Origin: Alphaproteobacteria bacterium | GTDB lineage: Bacteria > Myxococcota_A > UBA796 > GCA-2862545 | Reading direction: 5' to 3' | DNA: 64,000 nucleotides | NCBI GenBank assembly: GCA_020632955.1 | Contig: JACKEO010000016.1 | Coordinates: forward strand, 45,807-109,806 | Part shown: one piece after another, positions 10,468 through 18,812 of the stretch | Layout: every line of letters starts with the position of its first letter | Numbering within the stretch: the stretch's first letter is position 1 | Notes under the pieces: model-generated | The model's input: the letters and a program-made list of their open reading frames with translations, nothing else | Told to the model about the DNA's origin: nothing | Databases searched by the model: none | Translations under genes and position numbers: made by a program

Positions 10468-12315
10468 CTACCGCTTGGTGCCGCCGAACACCCGCTTGAA
10501 CCAGCCGACGACGCCGCCCTCCTCCTTCTTCTCCTCGGGGACGGGCGCAGCGGGGCGTCGCATCTGGGAGCGGAGGTTGTCGATGCTGGGGCGGGCGGGC
10601 TCGGGCTCGGGCTCGGCCAGCGGCGGGAGCGCGCTGGCGGCGGCGGGCGGGGGCAGCGTGAGGGGCGGGGGGGCCCCATCGGCGGTGCGGTCGGCGGCGG
10701 CCACCGAGGCGCCCATCGGCATGTCGAGGGTGGGCACGTCGGCGGTCTTGTCGTCGTCGGACTTCTTCTTCGCCTTGCGGGACTTCTTCTTCGGCTTGTC
10801 GCCGTCGTGGTCGAGCCGGATGCGGCTGGCCACGGACTCGCCGGTGTCCTTGTCGCGCGCCGAGAGGTTGAGGATGCCCTCGGAGTCGATGTGGAAGGTG
10901 ACCTCGAGGCGCACCTCGCCCTTGGGGCCGCGCCGCAGGCCGTAGAAGACGAAGGACCCGAGGAGGTCGTTCTCGTCGCAGTCGTCGGACTCGCCCTGGT
11001 ACATCCGCAGGACCAGGGTCTTCTGGTCCTCCTTGGACGTGGTGAGCACGCGGGTCTTCTTGGCCGGCAGGTGCTCGTTCTTCGGGAAGAGCACGTACAT
11101 CATGCCGTTCGGCTTCGCGAGACCGATGGCCATGGGGAGGACGTCGAGGAGGGTGACGTCCTTCTCGGGCACGCCGCGGGCCGACAGGGACTTCGCCATG
11201 ATGGCGGCGCCCAGCGCGACGGCCTCGTCGGGGTGGACCTTCTCGGAGGGGGTGCGGCCGAGGAAGCCCTCGAGCTCGCGGCGCACCATCGGCATGCGCG
11301 ACTGGCCGCCCACGAGGAGCAGCTCGTCGATGTGGGTGCGGTCGGTGCCGGCCTCGAGGAGGATGCGCTCGCAGGTGTCGATGGACCGGCGGACCAGGTC
11401 GCCCGTGAGCTCCTCGAGGCGCGCCCGGGTGAGCTCCACGTCGAGATCGAGGATCTCGCCGTCGTCGTCGGCGATCTGCTCGATGTGGATGCGGGTGACC
11501 TCGTCGGCCGACAGCGCGATCTTCGCCAGCTCGGCCGCGTCGCGGATGCGCGTGATCGCGCCGCGGTCGTAGGACAGGTCGATGTCGTGCTGCTCGAGGA
11601 ACTGCTTGAGCACCCACTGCATCACGCGATCGTCGAAGTCGACACCACCGAGGAAGGTGTCGCCGCCGGTGGCGACCACCTCGAAGACCTTGTCCTTGAT
11701 GTCGATGATCGAGATGTCGAAGGTGCCGCCGCCCAGGTCGTAGATGGCGACGCGCTGATCGAGGGTGCGGCCCAGGCCGTAGGCGAGCGCGGCGGCCGTG
11801 GGCTCGTTGAGCACCCGCAGCACGTGGAGGCCCGCGAGCCGGCCGGCGGCGCGCACGGCCTGGCGCTGGCGATCGTTGAAGTAGGCGGGCACCGTGATGA
11901 CGGCCTGGTCGACCTCCTCGCCCAGGGCGCGCTCGGCGTTGTCCTTGATGCGCATCAGGATCGCGGCGCTGATCTGCTCCAGCGTCATGACCTGGTCGGA
12001 CACGCGGACGAGCACCTCGGACTCGGCGCCCTCGAGCAGCTCGTAGGTGAACACCTGCTGCATGCGCTCGACGGCCTTGCTGCCGAAGGAGCGCCCGATC
12101 AGCCGCTTGGCCGCGGCCACGGTGTTCGACGGGTTCAGCGCGGCCTGGGCGCGTGCCTCCTCGCCGACGAGGCGGTCGCCGCTCTTGTCGATGGCGAAGA
12201 CCGACGGGATGGTCTTGGCGCCGTTGGGGTAGGTGATGACCCGCGGACCCGACTCATCGACCACGGCGGCGCACGAGTTCGTCGTACCGAGGTCGATGCC
12301 GATCGCACGTCCCAT
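10468..12315 (-). CDS. Hsp70-family chaperone with atypical C-terminal region
   Basis: A 615-residue protein. The ATPase domain is canonical: IGIDLGTTNSCAAVV, AVITVPAYFNDRQRQAV, IYDLGGGTFDISIID and LLVGGQSRMPMVRREL. A beta-type substrate-binding domain follows (about residues 375-495). In place of the normal helical lid there is a Lys-rich stretch (KKKSRKAKKK), then a long Pro/Ala/Glu-rich disordered tail. The protein ends in WFKRVFGGTKR, a short basic amphipathic peptide. This is a DnaK paralogue rather than the main DnaK, which usually ends EEVKD. No GrpE or DnaJ gene is adjacent; dnaJ lies 5 kb away in another run. The ATG at 12315 gives the standard start MGRAIGIDLGTT. Confidence 0.9.
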   Translation of the reverse strand: MGRAIGIDLGTTNSCAAVVDESGPRVITYPNGAKTIPSVFAIDKSGDRLVGEEARAQAALNPSNTVAAAKRLIGRSFGSKAVERMQQVFTYELLEGAESEVLVRVSDQVMTLEQISAAILMRIKDNAERALGEEVDQAVITVPAYFNDRQRQAVRAAGRLAGLHVLRVLNEPTAAALAYGLGRTLDQRVAIYDLGGGTFDISIIDIKDKVFEVVATGGDTFLGGVDFDDRVMQWVLKQFLEQHDIDLSYDRGAITRIRDAAELAKIALSADEVTRIHIEQIADDDGEILDLDVELTRARLEELTGDLVRRSIDTCERILLEAGTDRTHIDELLLVGGQSRMPMVRRELEGFLGRTPSEKVHPDEAVALGAAIMAKSLSARGVPEKDVTLLDVLPMAIGLAKPNGMMYVLFPKNEHLPAKKTRVLTTSKEDQKTLVLRMYQGESDDCDENDLLGSFVFYGLRRGPKGEVRLEVTFHIDSEGILNLSARDKDTGESVASRIRLDHDGDKPKKKSRKAKKKSDDDKTADVPTLDMPMGASVAAADRTADGAPPPLTLPPPAAASALPPLAEPEPEPARPSIDNLRSQMRRPAAPVPEEKKEEGGVVGWFKRVFGGTKR

Positions 12316-12416
12316 GCCGACTTGCCTTCCGCCCGGGGGGGTCCGCCGATCCGACCTCCCCCCCACAGCCACCGCGGGCGCGGTGGGGTGCGGGCCGGAC
12401 CGGCGCGGCGCCGACG

Positions 12417-12445
12417 GGCATAGCACATCGGTCGCGGGGGTCCAA
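12417..12445 (-). promoter_or_regulatory. Sigma-70-type promoter for the hsp70 run
   Basis: On the minus strand TTGGAC (12445-12440), a 17-bp spacer and TATGCC (12422-12417) are found about 100 bp before the hsp70 ATG. The 172-bp gap here is the only sizeable one between this run and the CorC genes upstream. No CIRCE-type inverted repeat was seen. Confidence 0.6.
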
Positions 12446-12487
12446 GGGTGCGACGTGTCGGGCCGGTTGCCTGCCCGCGGACCGCGA

Positions 12488-13741
12488 TCAGGTGGGGCTG
12501 GAGGTGCCCTCGCCGTCGGGCCCCAGCTCGAGCCGGACCCGTCGCACGGCGCGGTCGGTGGCCTCGTCCACGCGCAGCCGCGCGGTGCCCACCATCACCT
12601 CCTCGCCCGTGGCCGGGATGCGCCCCAGCTGGGCGAGCACGAAGCCCGCGACCGTCTCGTAGTCGCCCTCGGGCAGCTCCACGCCGGTGCGGCGCAGCAG
12701 CTCGTCGAGCTCGAGGTTGCCGGGCATCACCCAGCTCCCGTCGTCGAGCTCGATGATCGTGGGGCGCACCACGTCACGCTCGTCCTCGATGTCGCCCACC
12801 AGCTCCTCGAGGAGGTCCTCCAGGGTGACGATGCCCACGCAGCCGCCGTACTCGTCCACCACCACGGCGAAGTGCTCGCCCTCGCTGCGCATCTCGGCGA
12901 ACAGGGCGTCGGCGCGCTTGGCGTCGGGCACGAAGCTGGCCGGGCGCACGTGCTCCCGGAGCGGGGCGCCGTCCTCCACGAGGAAGAGCAGGTCGGCCTG
13001 GTGCACCACGCCCACGATGTGGTCGATGCGGCGGCTGTAGACCGGCAGGCGGCTGTGCTGGGTGCGCACGGCGATGTCGGCGGCCACGCCCACGGTGGCG
13101 TCCTCGGCCACGGCGACCACGCGGATCAGCGGCGTCATGCACTCGGCGACCGTGAGCTCCTGCAGCGAGAGCACGCCGCGGATGAGGCGTCGCTCCTCGG
13201 GGTGGATCGGCCCGGGCTGCTCCTCCTCGAGCAGGTCGAGCAGCTCCTGGCGCGTGAGCTGCCCCTCGCCGGCCGGCTTGCCGATGACGCGCAGCAGCAC
13301 GACGTTCCAGGCCCGCACCACGGCGAGGAAGGGGCGGAAGGCGGTGCGTGCCGCGGTGAGCGGCCAGGCGATCCAGGGCGCCACGCGGTCGGCGTGGTGC
13401 TGCATCACGGTCTTGGGCAGCGCCTCGCCGAGCACCAGCGTGATCGGCGTGAACAGCAGCGTGGCGAGCTCGGCGTCACCGAGCCCGCGCGTGAGGATGA
13501 GCGTGGCCGCCACGGTCGACCCGCTGACCGTGCAGAAGTTGGTGCCGATGAGGCAGGTGGCCAGCAGGGTGGGCTCGTCGGAGAGCAGGGCCAGGGCCTT
13601 GGCGGCGCCCTGCTCCCCGCGCTCCGCGGCGGCCTGCAGGCGCACGCGGTCGGCGTTGACCATCGCGATCTCGGAGCCCGAGAAGAAGGCCTCGATGGTC
13701 ACGAAGACCAGGATCAGCAGCACGCCCGTGGCGAGACTCAC
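12488..13741 (-). CDS. CNNM/CorC-type membrane protein with CBS pair (copy 1)
   Basis: A 417-residue protein of the HlyC/CorC (CNNM) family. It has an N-terminal DUF21 membrane domain with three to four helices (ATGVLLILVFVTIEAFFSGS at the start), and the conserved FFSGSEIA motif. A CBS pair covers about residues 195-325, containing IVTLEDLLEELVGDIEDE. A C-terminal CorC/HlyC domain follows. Family members are linked to Mg2+ or Co2+ efflux and resistance; the ion here is unknown. The start is a GTG at 13741 that overlaps the stop of the upstream paralogue by four bases (GTGA), so the two are translationally coupled and may form a heteromer. Confidence 0.9.
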   Translation of the reverse strand: MSLATGVLLILVFVTIEAFFSGSEIAMVNADRVRLQAAAERGEQGAAKALALLSDEPTLLATCLIGTNFCTVSGSTVAATLILTRGLGDAELATLLFTPITLVLGEALPKTVMQHHADRVAPWIAWPLTAARTAFRPFLAVVRAWNVVLLRVIGKPAGEGQLTRQELLDLLEEEQPGPIHPEERRLIRGVLSLQELTVAECMTPLIRVVAVAEDATVGVAADIAVRTQHSRLPVYSRRIDHIVGVVHQADLLFLVEDGAPLREHVRPASFVPDAKRADALFAEMRSEGEHFAVVVDEYGGCVGIVTLEDLLEELVGDIEDERDVVRPTIIELDDGSWVMPGNLELDELLRRTGVELPEGDYETVAGFVLAQLGRIPATGEEVMVGTARLRVDEATDRAVRRVRLELGPDGEGTSSPT

Positions 13742-15033
13742 GACGCCACCCCGTCGTCGAGGGGCACGAGCCGCAGCTGGACCACGCGGCGGCCGTCGGT
13801 CTCGGTGACCTCGAGGCGGTGGCCGTCGAGCTCCACGTGGTCGCCGGTGGCGGGGATGCGCCCGAGCGTGTGGGCCACGTAGCCGCCGAGCGTGTGGTAC
13901 TCGCCCTCGGGCACGGCCACCCCCGTCTCCTCGGCGAAGTCCTCCAGATCCACGCTGGCGCGCACCAGCATGCTCTCGTCGCCGTCCACCGTGTAGTCGC
14001 GCTCCTCCTCCTCGCTGTACTCGTCGGCGATCTCGCCCACGAGCTCCACGATGAGGTCGTCGAGCGACACGAGGCCCACCAGCGTGCCGTGCTCGTCGAC
14101 CACGAAGGCCATGTGGATGCGCCGGCGGATCATGTCGCGCATCATCTCGTTGGCCGGCTTGGAGGCCGGGACGAAGACGGGCGCGAGCAGCAGGCGGCGC
14201 AGCTCGTCGGGACCGCGGAGCGGGCGACGCCGGTGACGCAGCAGGTCCTTGACCAGCAGCACGCCCAGCAGCGCGTCGGGGCTGCCCTCCCAGATGGGGA
14301 CCCGCGAGAAGCGCGAGGCCTGGCAGGCGGTGAGCAGCTCGTCCCAGCCCACGTCCACGGGCAGGGAGAAGATCTCGCGGGTGGGCGTCATCAGGCGCGA
14401 GACGGGCAGGTCGTCGAGCTCGAAGACCGCCTCGATGATCTCCCGCTCGTCACTGCCCACCACGCCCTGCTCCGCGCCCCGTTCCACGAGCACCAGGAAC
14501 TCGTCCTCCTGCAGCGGCCGCTCGCCCAGCGCCTCGGTGACCCCGAAGAGGCGGGCGAGGGCGCCCACGAGCCCCCCGACCACCCAGCGCAGGGGGGCGA
14601 GCACCACGAAGAGCGCCCAGAGCGGCCACGCCACCAGCTCCACCCAGCGGCGGTTGTAGCGGAAGGCGATCACCTTCGGCGTGACCTCGGAGAGCAGCAC
14701 GAGCGCCGGCGTGACGCACACCACCACCAGCCAGGGGCTGTCGGGTGCGAGCACCGCGACCACGGCGGCTGCCAGTGCCGCGATGGTGACGTTCGTGGCC
14801 TCGTTGCCGATGAGGATCGTGGTGATCAGCCCCCGGCGGCGCGAGAGCAGGCCGTGGACCGCGCGATGGGTGGGCGAGGTGCCCTCCGCGATGCGACGCC
14901 GCTCCATGTCCTGCAGCGAGAAGAAGGCGGTCTCGGTGCCCGAGAACAGGAAGGACACGAGGATCAGGCCCGCGAAGACCAGCACCACGGGGAGCCAGGA
15001 GGCGGAGGGGTCGGCGGGCAGCAGGGCGGTCAT
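13738..15033 (-). CDS. CNNM/CorC-type membrane protein with CBS pair (copy 2)
   Basis: A 431-residue paralogue of the next gene, with the same order: DUF21 membrane domain (VVLVFAGLILVSFLFSGTET at residues 15-34), CBS pair containing LVSLDDLIVELVGEIADE, and C-terminal CorC domain (LGRIPATGDHVELDGHRLEV). The two copies are clearly diverged, so the duplication is old. The ATG at 15033 overlaps the thiL stop by four bases. Tandem CorC pairs of this type are common in deltaproteobacterial genomes, and a function in divalent-cation homeostasis is inferred from the family. Confidence 0.9.
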   Translation of the reverse strand: MTALLPADPSASWLPVVLVFAGLILVSFLFSGTETAFFSLQDMERRRIAEGTSPTHRAVHGLLSRRRGLITTILIGNEATNVTIAALAAAVVAVLAPDSPWLVVVCVTPALVLLSEVTPKVIAFRYNRRWVELVAWPLWALFVVLAPLRWVVGGLVGALARLFGVTEALGERPLQEDEFLVLVERGAEQGVVGSDEREIIEAVFELDDLPVSRLMTPTREIFSLPVDVGWDELLTACQASRFSRVPIWEGSPDALLGVLLVKDLLRHRRRPLRGPDELRRLLLAPVFVPASKPANEMMRDMIRRRIHMAFVVDEHGTLVGLVSLDDLIVELVGEIADEYSEEEERDYTVDGDESMLVRASVDLEDFAEETGVAVPEGEYHTLGGYVAHTLGRIPATGDHVELDGHRLEVTETDGRRVVQLRLVPLDDGVAS

Positions 15034-15983
15034 CGGGTGCCGGCGGTGGGGAAGTGCGCGAAGGCCGTCGGCGGCCAGTCGCGGCCCTCCAGGCGTGCCC
15101 CGTGGGCCTCGGTGACGTGGCCGATGGCGGTGAGGCGCAGATCATGGGCCCGCGCCAGCGCGAGCAGCGCCGCGCGGTGCGCGGGATCCGCCGTGAACAG
15201 GAGCTGGTAGTCCTCGCCGCCCCGCGTCTGGTGCGCCAGCGCGTCGGGGCCGAGGTCCGGGTGGCCGGGGAGGGCCTCGGGACGGACCACCGCGCCCACG
15301 CCGGAGGCTGCGCACAGACGTGGCAGGTCGCGCGCGAGACCGTCGGACAGGTCCATCGCGGCCGTCGCCAGGCCGTCGGCGGCGAGCTCGAGGGCGAAGG
15401 CCAGCGGTGGCTCGGGTCGACGCAGGGCCGCCAGCGCCTCGGGGGGAGGCCGATCGGCGCGCCAGCCGAGGCCGGCGAGCCCGAGGGTGCCGGTGACCCA
15501 GACGGTGTCGCCCGGCCGCGCGCCCGCACGACGCAGGGGCGGGGGACCGGCGCGTCCGGCGAGCGTGAGGGTGACCACGCGAGGCCCCGCGGTGCGGACG
15601 GTGTCGCCGCCGACGAGGCGCACGCCCCAGCGATCGCAGGCGTCGGCCAGCCCCTCGGCGAAGGCCTCCACCCACGGAGCGTCCACGGCGGGCAGGGCGA
15701 GGGAGAGCACCGCCCAGCGCGGCGGCACGCCCATGGCAGCCAGATCCGACACGGAGACGGCGAGGGCCTTGAAGCCCACGTCCTCCGGCGCGAGGCGGTC
15801 GTCCCAGTGCACGCCCTCCACGAGCGTGTCCACGGTCACGGCGGTGCCGTCCGACAGCACGGCGGCATCGTCGCCCGCGTCCACCACGGGCGCGGCGCCG
15901 AGGCGCTCGGGGTCGGGGCGTGCGCCGAGGAGCGTCGCGATGACGCGTTCCTCGTCGTCGTCCTGCGGAGGGGGAGGTTCCAA
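15030..15983 (-). CDS. thiL: Thiamine-monophosphate kinase
   Basis: About 317 residues. ThiL phosphorylates thiamine monophosphate to the active diphosphate cofactor. The metal and ATP sites are recognisable: GDDAAVLSDGTAVTVDTLVE near the N-terminus, FKALAVSVSDLAAMG, VRLVGGDTVR, and AMDLSDGLARDLPRLC. The start is uncertain. No ATG lies near the family start, and the best candidate is a TTG at 15983 that gives MEPPPPQDDDEERVIATLLG; upstream sequence runs into the previous gene. It is followed directly by the CorC pair (ATGA overlap) and preceded by the LpoA-like gene 26 bp away. Confidence 0.9.
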   Translation of the reverse strand: MEPPPPQDDDEERVIATLLGARPDPERLGAAPVVDAGDDAAVLSDGTAVTVDTLVEGVHWDDRLAPEDVGFKALAVSVSDLAAMGVPPRWAVLSLALPAVDAPWVEAFAEGLADACDRWGVRLVGGDTVRTAGPRVVTLTLAGRAGPPPLRRAGARPGDTVWVTGTLGLAGLGWRADRPPPEALAALRRPEPPLAFALELAADGLATAAMDLSDGLARDLPRLCAASGVGAVVRPEALPGHPDLGPDALAHQTRGGEDYQLLFTADPAHRAALLALARAHDLRLTAIGHVTEAHGARLEGRDWPPTAFAHFPTAGTR

Positions 15984-16009
15984 CCTGGTCCGGGCTCGGC
16001 GCGCGGCGC

Positions 16010-17722
16010 CTACTCCTCGATCGGCACGAAGCCGTCCTTGGCGACGGAGAATAGCCGAATCTTCGGGTCCGCGGCGCGCGTCGTGGGAGAGATGGCCGAA
16101 AGGCCCGTGACGGTGCCCTCCACGGTGGTGCCCAGCAGGGCCTCCAGCGCGGCCTGTCGGTGGGGGGGCGCGGATGCCATGGCGGCGCCCACGAGGTGGG
16201 CCGTGTCGCGGGCGAGGACCTCCACGGGCGTGGGCGTGCGACCGACGCCCTCGCGCCAGGCGGTGACGAACGCGCCCCAGAGATCCTGGAACGCCCAGGA
16301 CAGGGAGGACTCGGGCGGGAGGAAGACGTCGGTGAAGATGCCGCCCTCGAGGTACTTGCCGCCGCCGGCGACGAGCTCGGGGCTGGTCCAGCCCGACAGG
16401 CCCAGCAGGGGCACGGTGCCGGTCTCGTGGGGGTCGAACACGCCGACCGGGATCTCCTCGAAGGCGAGCGCCGAGCCCACCAGCGTGACGCGGCGCGCCT
16501 TGTCGGGGACGAAGACGGCGTCGTAGTCGACCACCGGGGGCGTCTCCTCGTCGGGACGGCGCGCGAGCTTCACCGCCAGCGCGCGGAAGTCCTTGGCGTC
16601 GGTGGCGTACGTCTCGCGGGCGGTGATCGTGCCGCCGCGGGCCTGCACCGCCTCGACGAAGCGATCGGCCGCCTCGCTGCCGTAGGAGCTGTCGGGCGCG
16701 AGCACCACGAAGCGCGTCCACGCGCGACGGTCCATGGCGTAGGCGACGAGGCGGTCCACCTGGTCGCGGATCGTGAGCCAGGAGCGCAGCGCCCAGGGGT
16801 GCTCGTCCGGACGATCCAGGGCCTGGCTGAGCACCACCAGGGGCACGCCCACGTCGTCGGCGGCGTCGACCACCGAGGGGGTCTCGTCGGTGAGCAGGGG
16901 ACCGAGCACGGCCACGACGCCCTTCGCCTTCACGAGGTCGGTGAAGGCCGTGAGCGCGCCCTCGGCGGTGCCCCCGGTGTCGGCCACCACGAGGCCATCG
17001 GTGCGTCCGGCGGCCGTCCAGCCGCGGCGCAGCGCCTCCTCGACCTGCCGTCCCACGGCCTCGAAGCGCCCCGACAGCGGCAGGAGCACGCCCACGCGAC
17101 CGGGCACCTGGGCCACGCCCTTCGCGGCGTCCTGCAGACGCATCGCCCCACGCAGCACCTCGCCGGTGCCCCCCGCCGACATCGCCTCGGCCGCGAGCCG
17201 CGCGGCCTCGGCGCGGTCGTCGCGGGCCAGGGCATCCCGTGCGCGCACCAGCGGCGGGGCCTCCGCCTCGGGGGTGGCGGCGTCCTCGCCGCCTGCCTCT
17301 GCCCAGCGTGCGAGCAGGGCCTGGCGTGCGGTGAGCTGCGACGGGAGCACGCCGGCCGCCGGCGCCGTGCGGAGCGTGGCCACGTGGCGCGGCTCGGTGG
17401 CGCGCGCGGTGGGGCCGGCCTCGACGAGGGCGAGGCCCAGGCGGGCGGCGGCCTCGACCTCCCCGGAACGGCTGGTGGCGAGGGACTCGCGGAAGGCGTC
17501 GACCGCCTCGTCGACATGACCGGCCAGCCGGTGGTGCTCGCCGAGGTGGAGCCACAGCTCCCCGCGGTCGGGGCGCCGGGCGACCTCCACGGCGTCGGTC
17601 AGCAGCGCGATGGCGGCGTCGCGATCCTGGGCGGCCAGGGCATCGGCCCGCGCGATGACCTCGGAGGGCTCCTCGGCCCCGGCCATGCCCACCGTGAGGA
17701 GGGCGACGAACAGCAGCCCCAT
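16010..17722 (-). CDS. TPR plus periplasmic-binding-fold protein, LpoA-like
   Basis: A 570-residue exported protein. A signal peptide is visible (MGLLFVALLTVGMAGA). Residues about 20-200 form TPR-like helices (RGELWLHLGEHHRLAGHVDE). From about residue 230 a type I periplasmic-binding fold begins with RVGVLLPLSGRFEAVGRQVE and continues to the end (VLAPDSSYGSEAADRFVEAV). This is the architecture of LpoA, the lipoprotein activator of PBP1A, and of ABC-type amino-acid binding proteins. No lipobox cysteine follows this signal, unlike LpoA. A PBP1A is encoded elsewhere in this window. Start and dnaJ stop overlap as TGATG. Confidence 0.82.
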   Translation of the reverse strand: MGLLFVALLTVGMAGAEEPSEVIARADALAAQDRDAAIALLTDAVEVARRPDRGELWLHLGEHHRLAGHVDEAVDAFRESLATSRSGEVEAAARLGLALVEAGPTARATEPRHVATLRTAPAAGVLPSQLTARQALLARWAEAGGEDAATPEAEAPPLVRARDALARDDRAEAARLAAEAMSAGGTGEVLRGAMRLQDAAKGVAQVPGRVGVLLPLSGRFEAVGRQVEEALRRGWTAAGRTDGLVVADTGGTAEGALTAFTDLVKAKGVVAVLGPLLTDETPSVVDAADDVGVPLVVLSQALDRPDEHPWALRSWLTIRDQVDRLVAYAMDRRAWTRFVVLAPDSSYGSEAADRFVEAVQARGGTITARETYATDAKDFRALAVKLARRPDEETPPVVDYDAVFVPDKARRVTLVGSALAFEEIPVGVFDPHETGTVPLLGLSGWTSPELVAGGGKYLEGGIFTDVFLPPESSLSWAFQDLWGAFVTAWREGVGRTPTPVEVLARDTAHLVGAAMASAPPHRQAALEALLGTTVEGTVTGLSAISPTTRAADPKIRLFSVAKDGFVPIEE

Positions 17723-18801
17723 CACCTGCGCACCGCCACGGCCTGGTCGAAGGCGGCGCGGCGGGGGTGACGCTCCGCGGGCAGGGTGTCGGCCCAGGCG
17801 GTGAGGCGGGCTCGCTCGGCGTCGTCGAGCTCGACGGGGACCTCGAGCACCACCTCGAAGTGCAGATCGCCCCGTCCGGGGCGCTGGTGGCGCGGCAGGC
17901 CGCGGCCCGAGAGGCGGAAGACGCGTCCGGCCGGTGTGCCCGGGGTGACCCGGATCGTGGTGGTGCCGTCGAGGGTGGGCACCTTGACGTCGCCGCCGAG
18001 CGCCGCCTCGCGCAGCGTGAGCGGCAGGTCCACCACCAGATCGTCGCCGCGACGTCGGAAGAGCGGGTGCTCGGCCACGTCCACCAGCACGATCAGATCG
18101 CCCGCCGCGCCGTCGCCGGCGGGCTCGTGGCCCTTGCCCGCCACCTTGAGCTTGCTGCCGGTGGAGACGCCGGGCGGCACCTTCACCCGCAGGCTGTCCT
18201 CGCGGCCCGTGCGGCCCTCGCCGCGGCAGGTGGCGCAGGCCTCGGTGACCACGAAGCCCCTGCCGTCGCAGTGGTAGCAGCGGGTGCGGAAGAGGCGGGC
18301 GCCCGACGAGCGGCCGCTGCCCTCGCAGATCGGGCAGGTGTGGCGGCCGTCGCGACGCGCGCCCAGGCCCTTGCAGTCCTCGCAGCGCACCTGGCGGGGC
18401 ACGAGGACCTCGCGGGTGGTGCCGGTGGCCACCTCCTCGAGGGACACGCTCACGGTGTAGCGGACGTCCTCGCCGGGCGGGTTGTCGCGGCGGCCGAAGA
18501 GGTTGTCCCACATGCGCCCCACGACGGCCTGCAGGTCGTCGGGCGACGGGGCCTGGCCGTCGGGCTGGTAGAGCGGTCCGAGGCGGTCGTAGCGGGCGCG
18601 CTCGTCGGGGGACGACAGCACCCGGTAGGCCTCGTTCACGTGCTTGAACCGCACCTCGGCCATGAGGTCGCCGGGGTTCCGATCCGGGTGCCACTTCAGC
18701 GCGAGCCGGCGGTACGCCCGCTTGAGCTCGTCGGCGTCGGCCTCTCGGGGCACGCCCAGCACGTTGTAGTAGTCCCGGTGCGCCACCTGCTGCCCTGCCA
18801 C
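17722..18801 (-). CDS. dnaJ: Chaperone DnaJ
   Basis: A 359-residue type I J-protein that stimulates Hsp70 ATPase activity. The J domain at residues 9-75 has the HPD triad in ALKWHPDRNPGDLMAEVRFK. Four zinc-binding repeats follow: CEDCKGLG, CPICEGSG, CYHCDGRG and CATCRGEG. The C-terminal peptide-binding domains follow (LPLTLREAALGGDVKVPTLD). The Gly/Phe-rich linker normally found after the J domain is short and Pro/Asp-rich here. The GTG start at 18801 follows GAGGAG. It lies 11 bp behind hemW and overlaps the LpoA-like gene, so it belongs to the long envelope/quality-control run rather than to the hsp70 run. Confidence 0.94.
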   Translation of the reverse strand: MAGQQVAHRDYYNVLGVPREADADELKRAYRRLALKWHPDRNPGDLMAEVRFKHVNEAYRVLSSPDERARYDRLGPLYQPDGQAPSPDDLQAVVGRMWDNLFGRRDNPPGEDVRYTVSVSLEEVATGTTREVLVPRQVRCEDCKGLGARRDGRHTCPICEGSGRSSGARLFRTRCYHCDGRGFVVTEACATCRGEGRTGREDSLRVKVPPGVSTGSKLKVAGKGHEPAGDGAAGDLIVLVDVAEHPLFRRRGDDLVVDLPLTLREAALGGDVKVPTLDGTTTIRVTPGTPAGRVFRLSGRGLPRHQRPGRGDLHFEVVLEVPVELDDAERARLTAWADTLPAERHPRRAAFDQAVAVRR

Positions 18802-18812
18802 GACGGGCTCCT

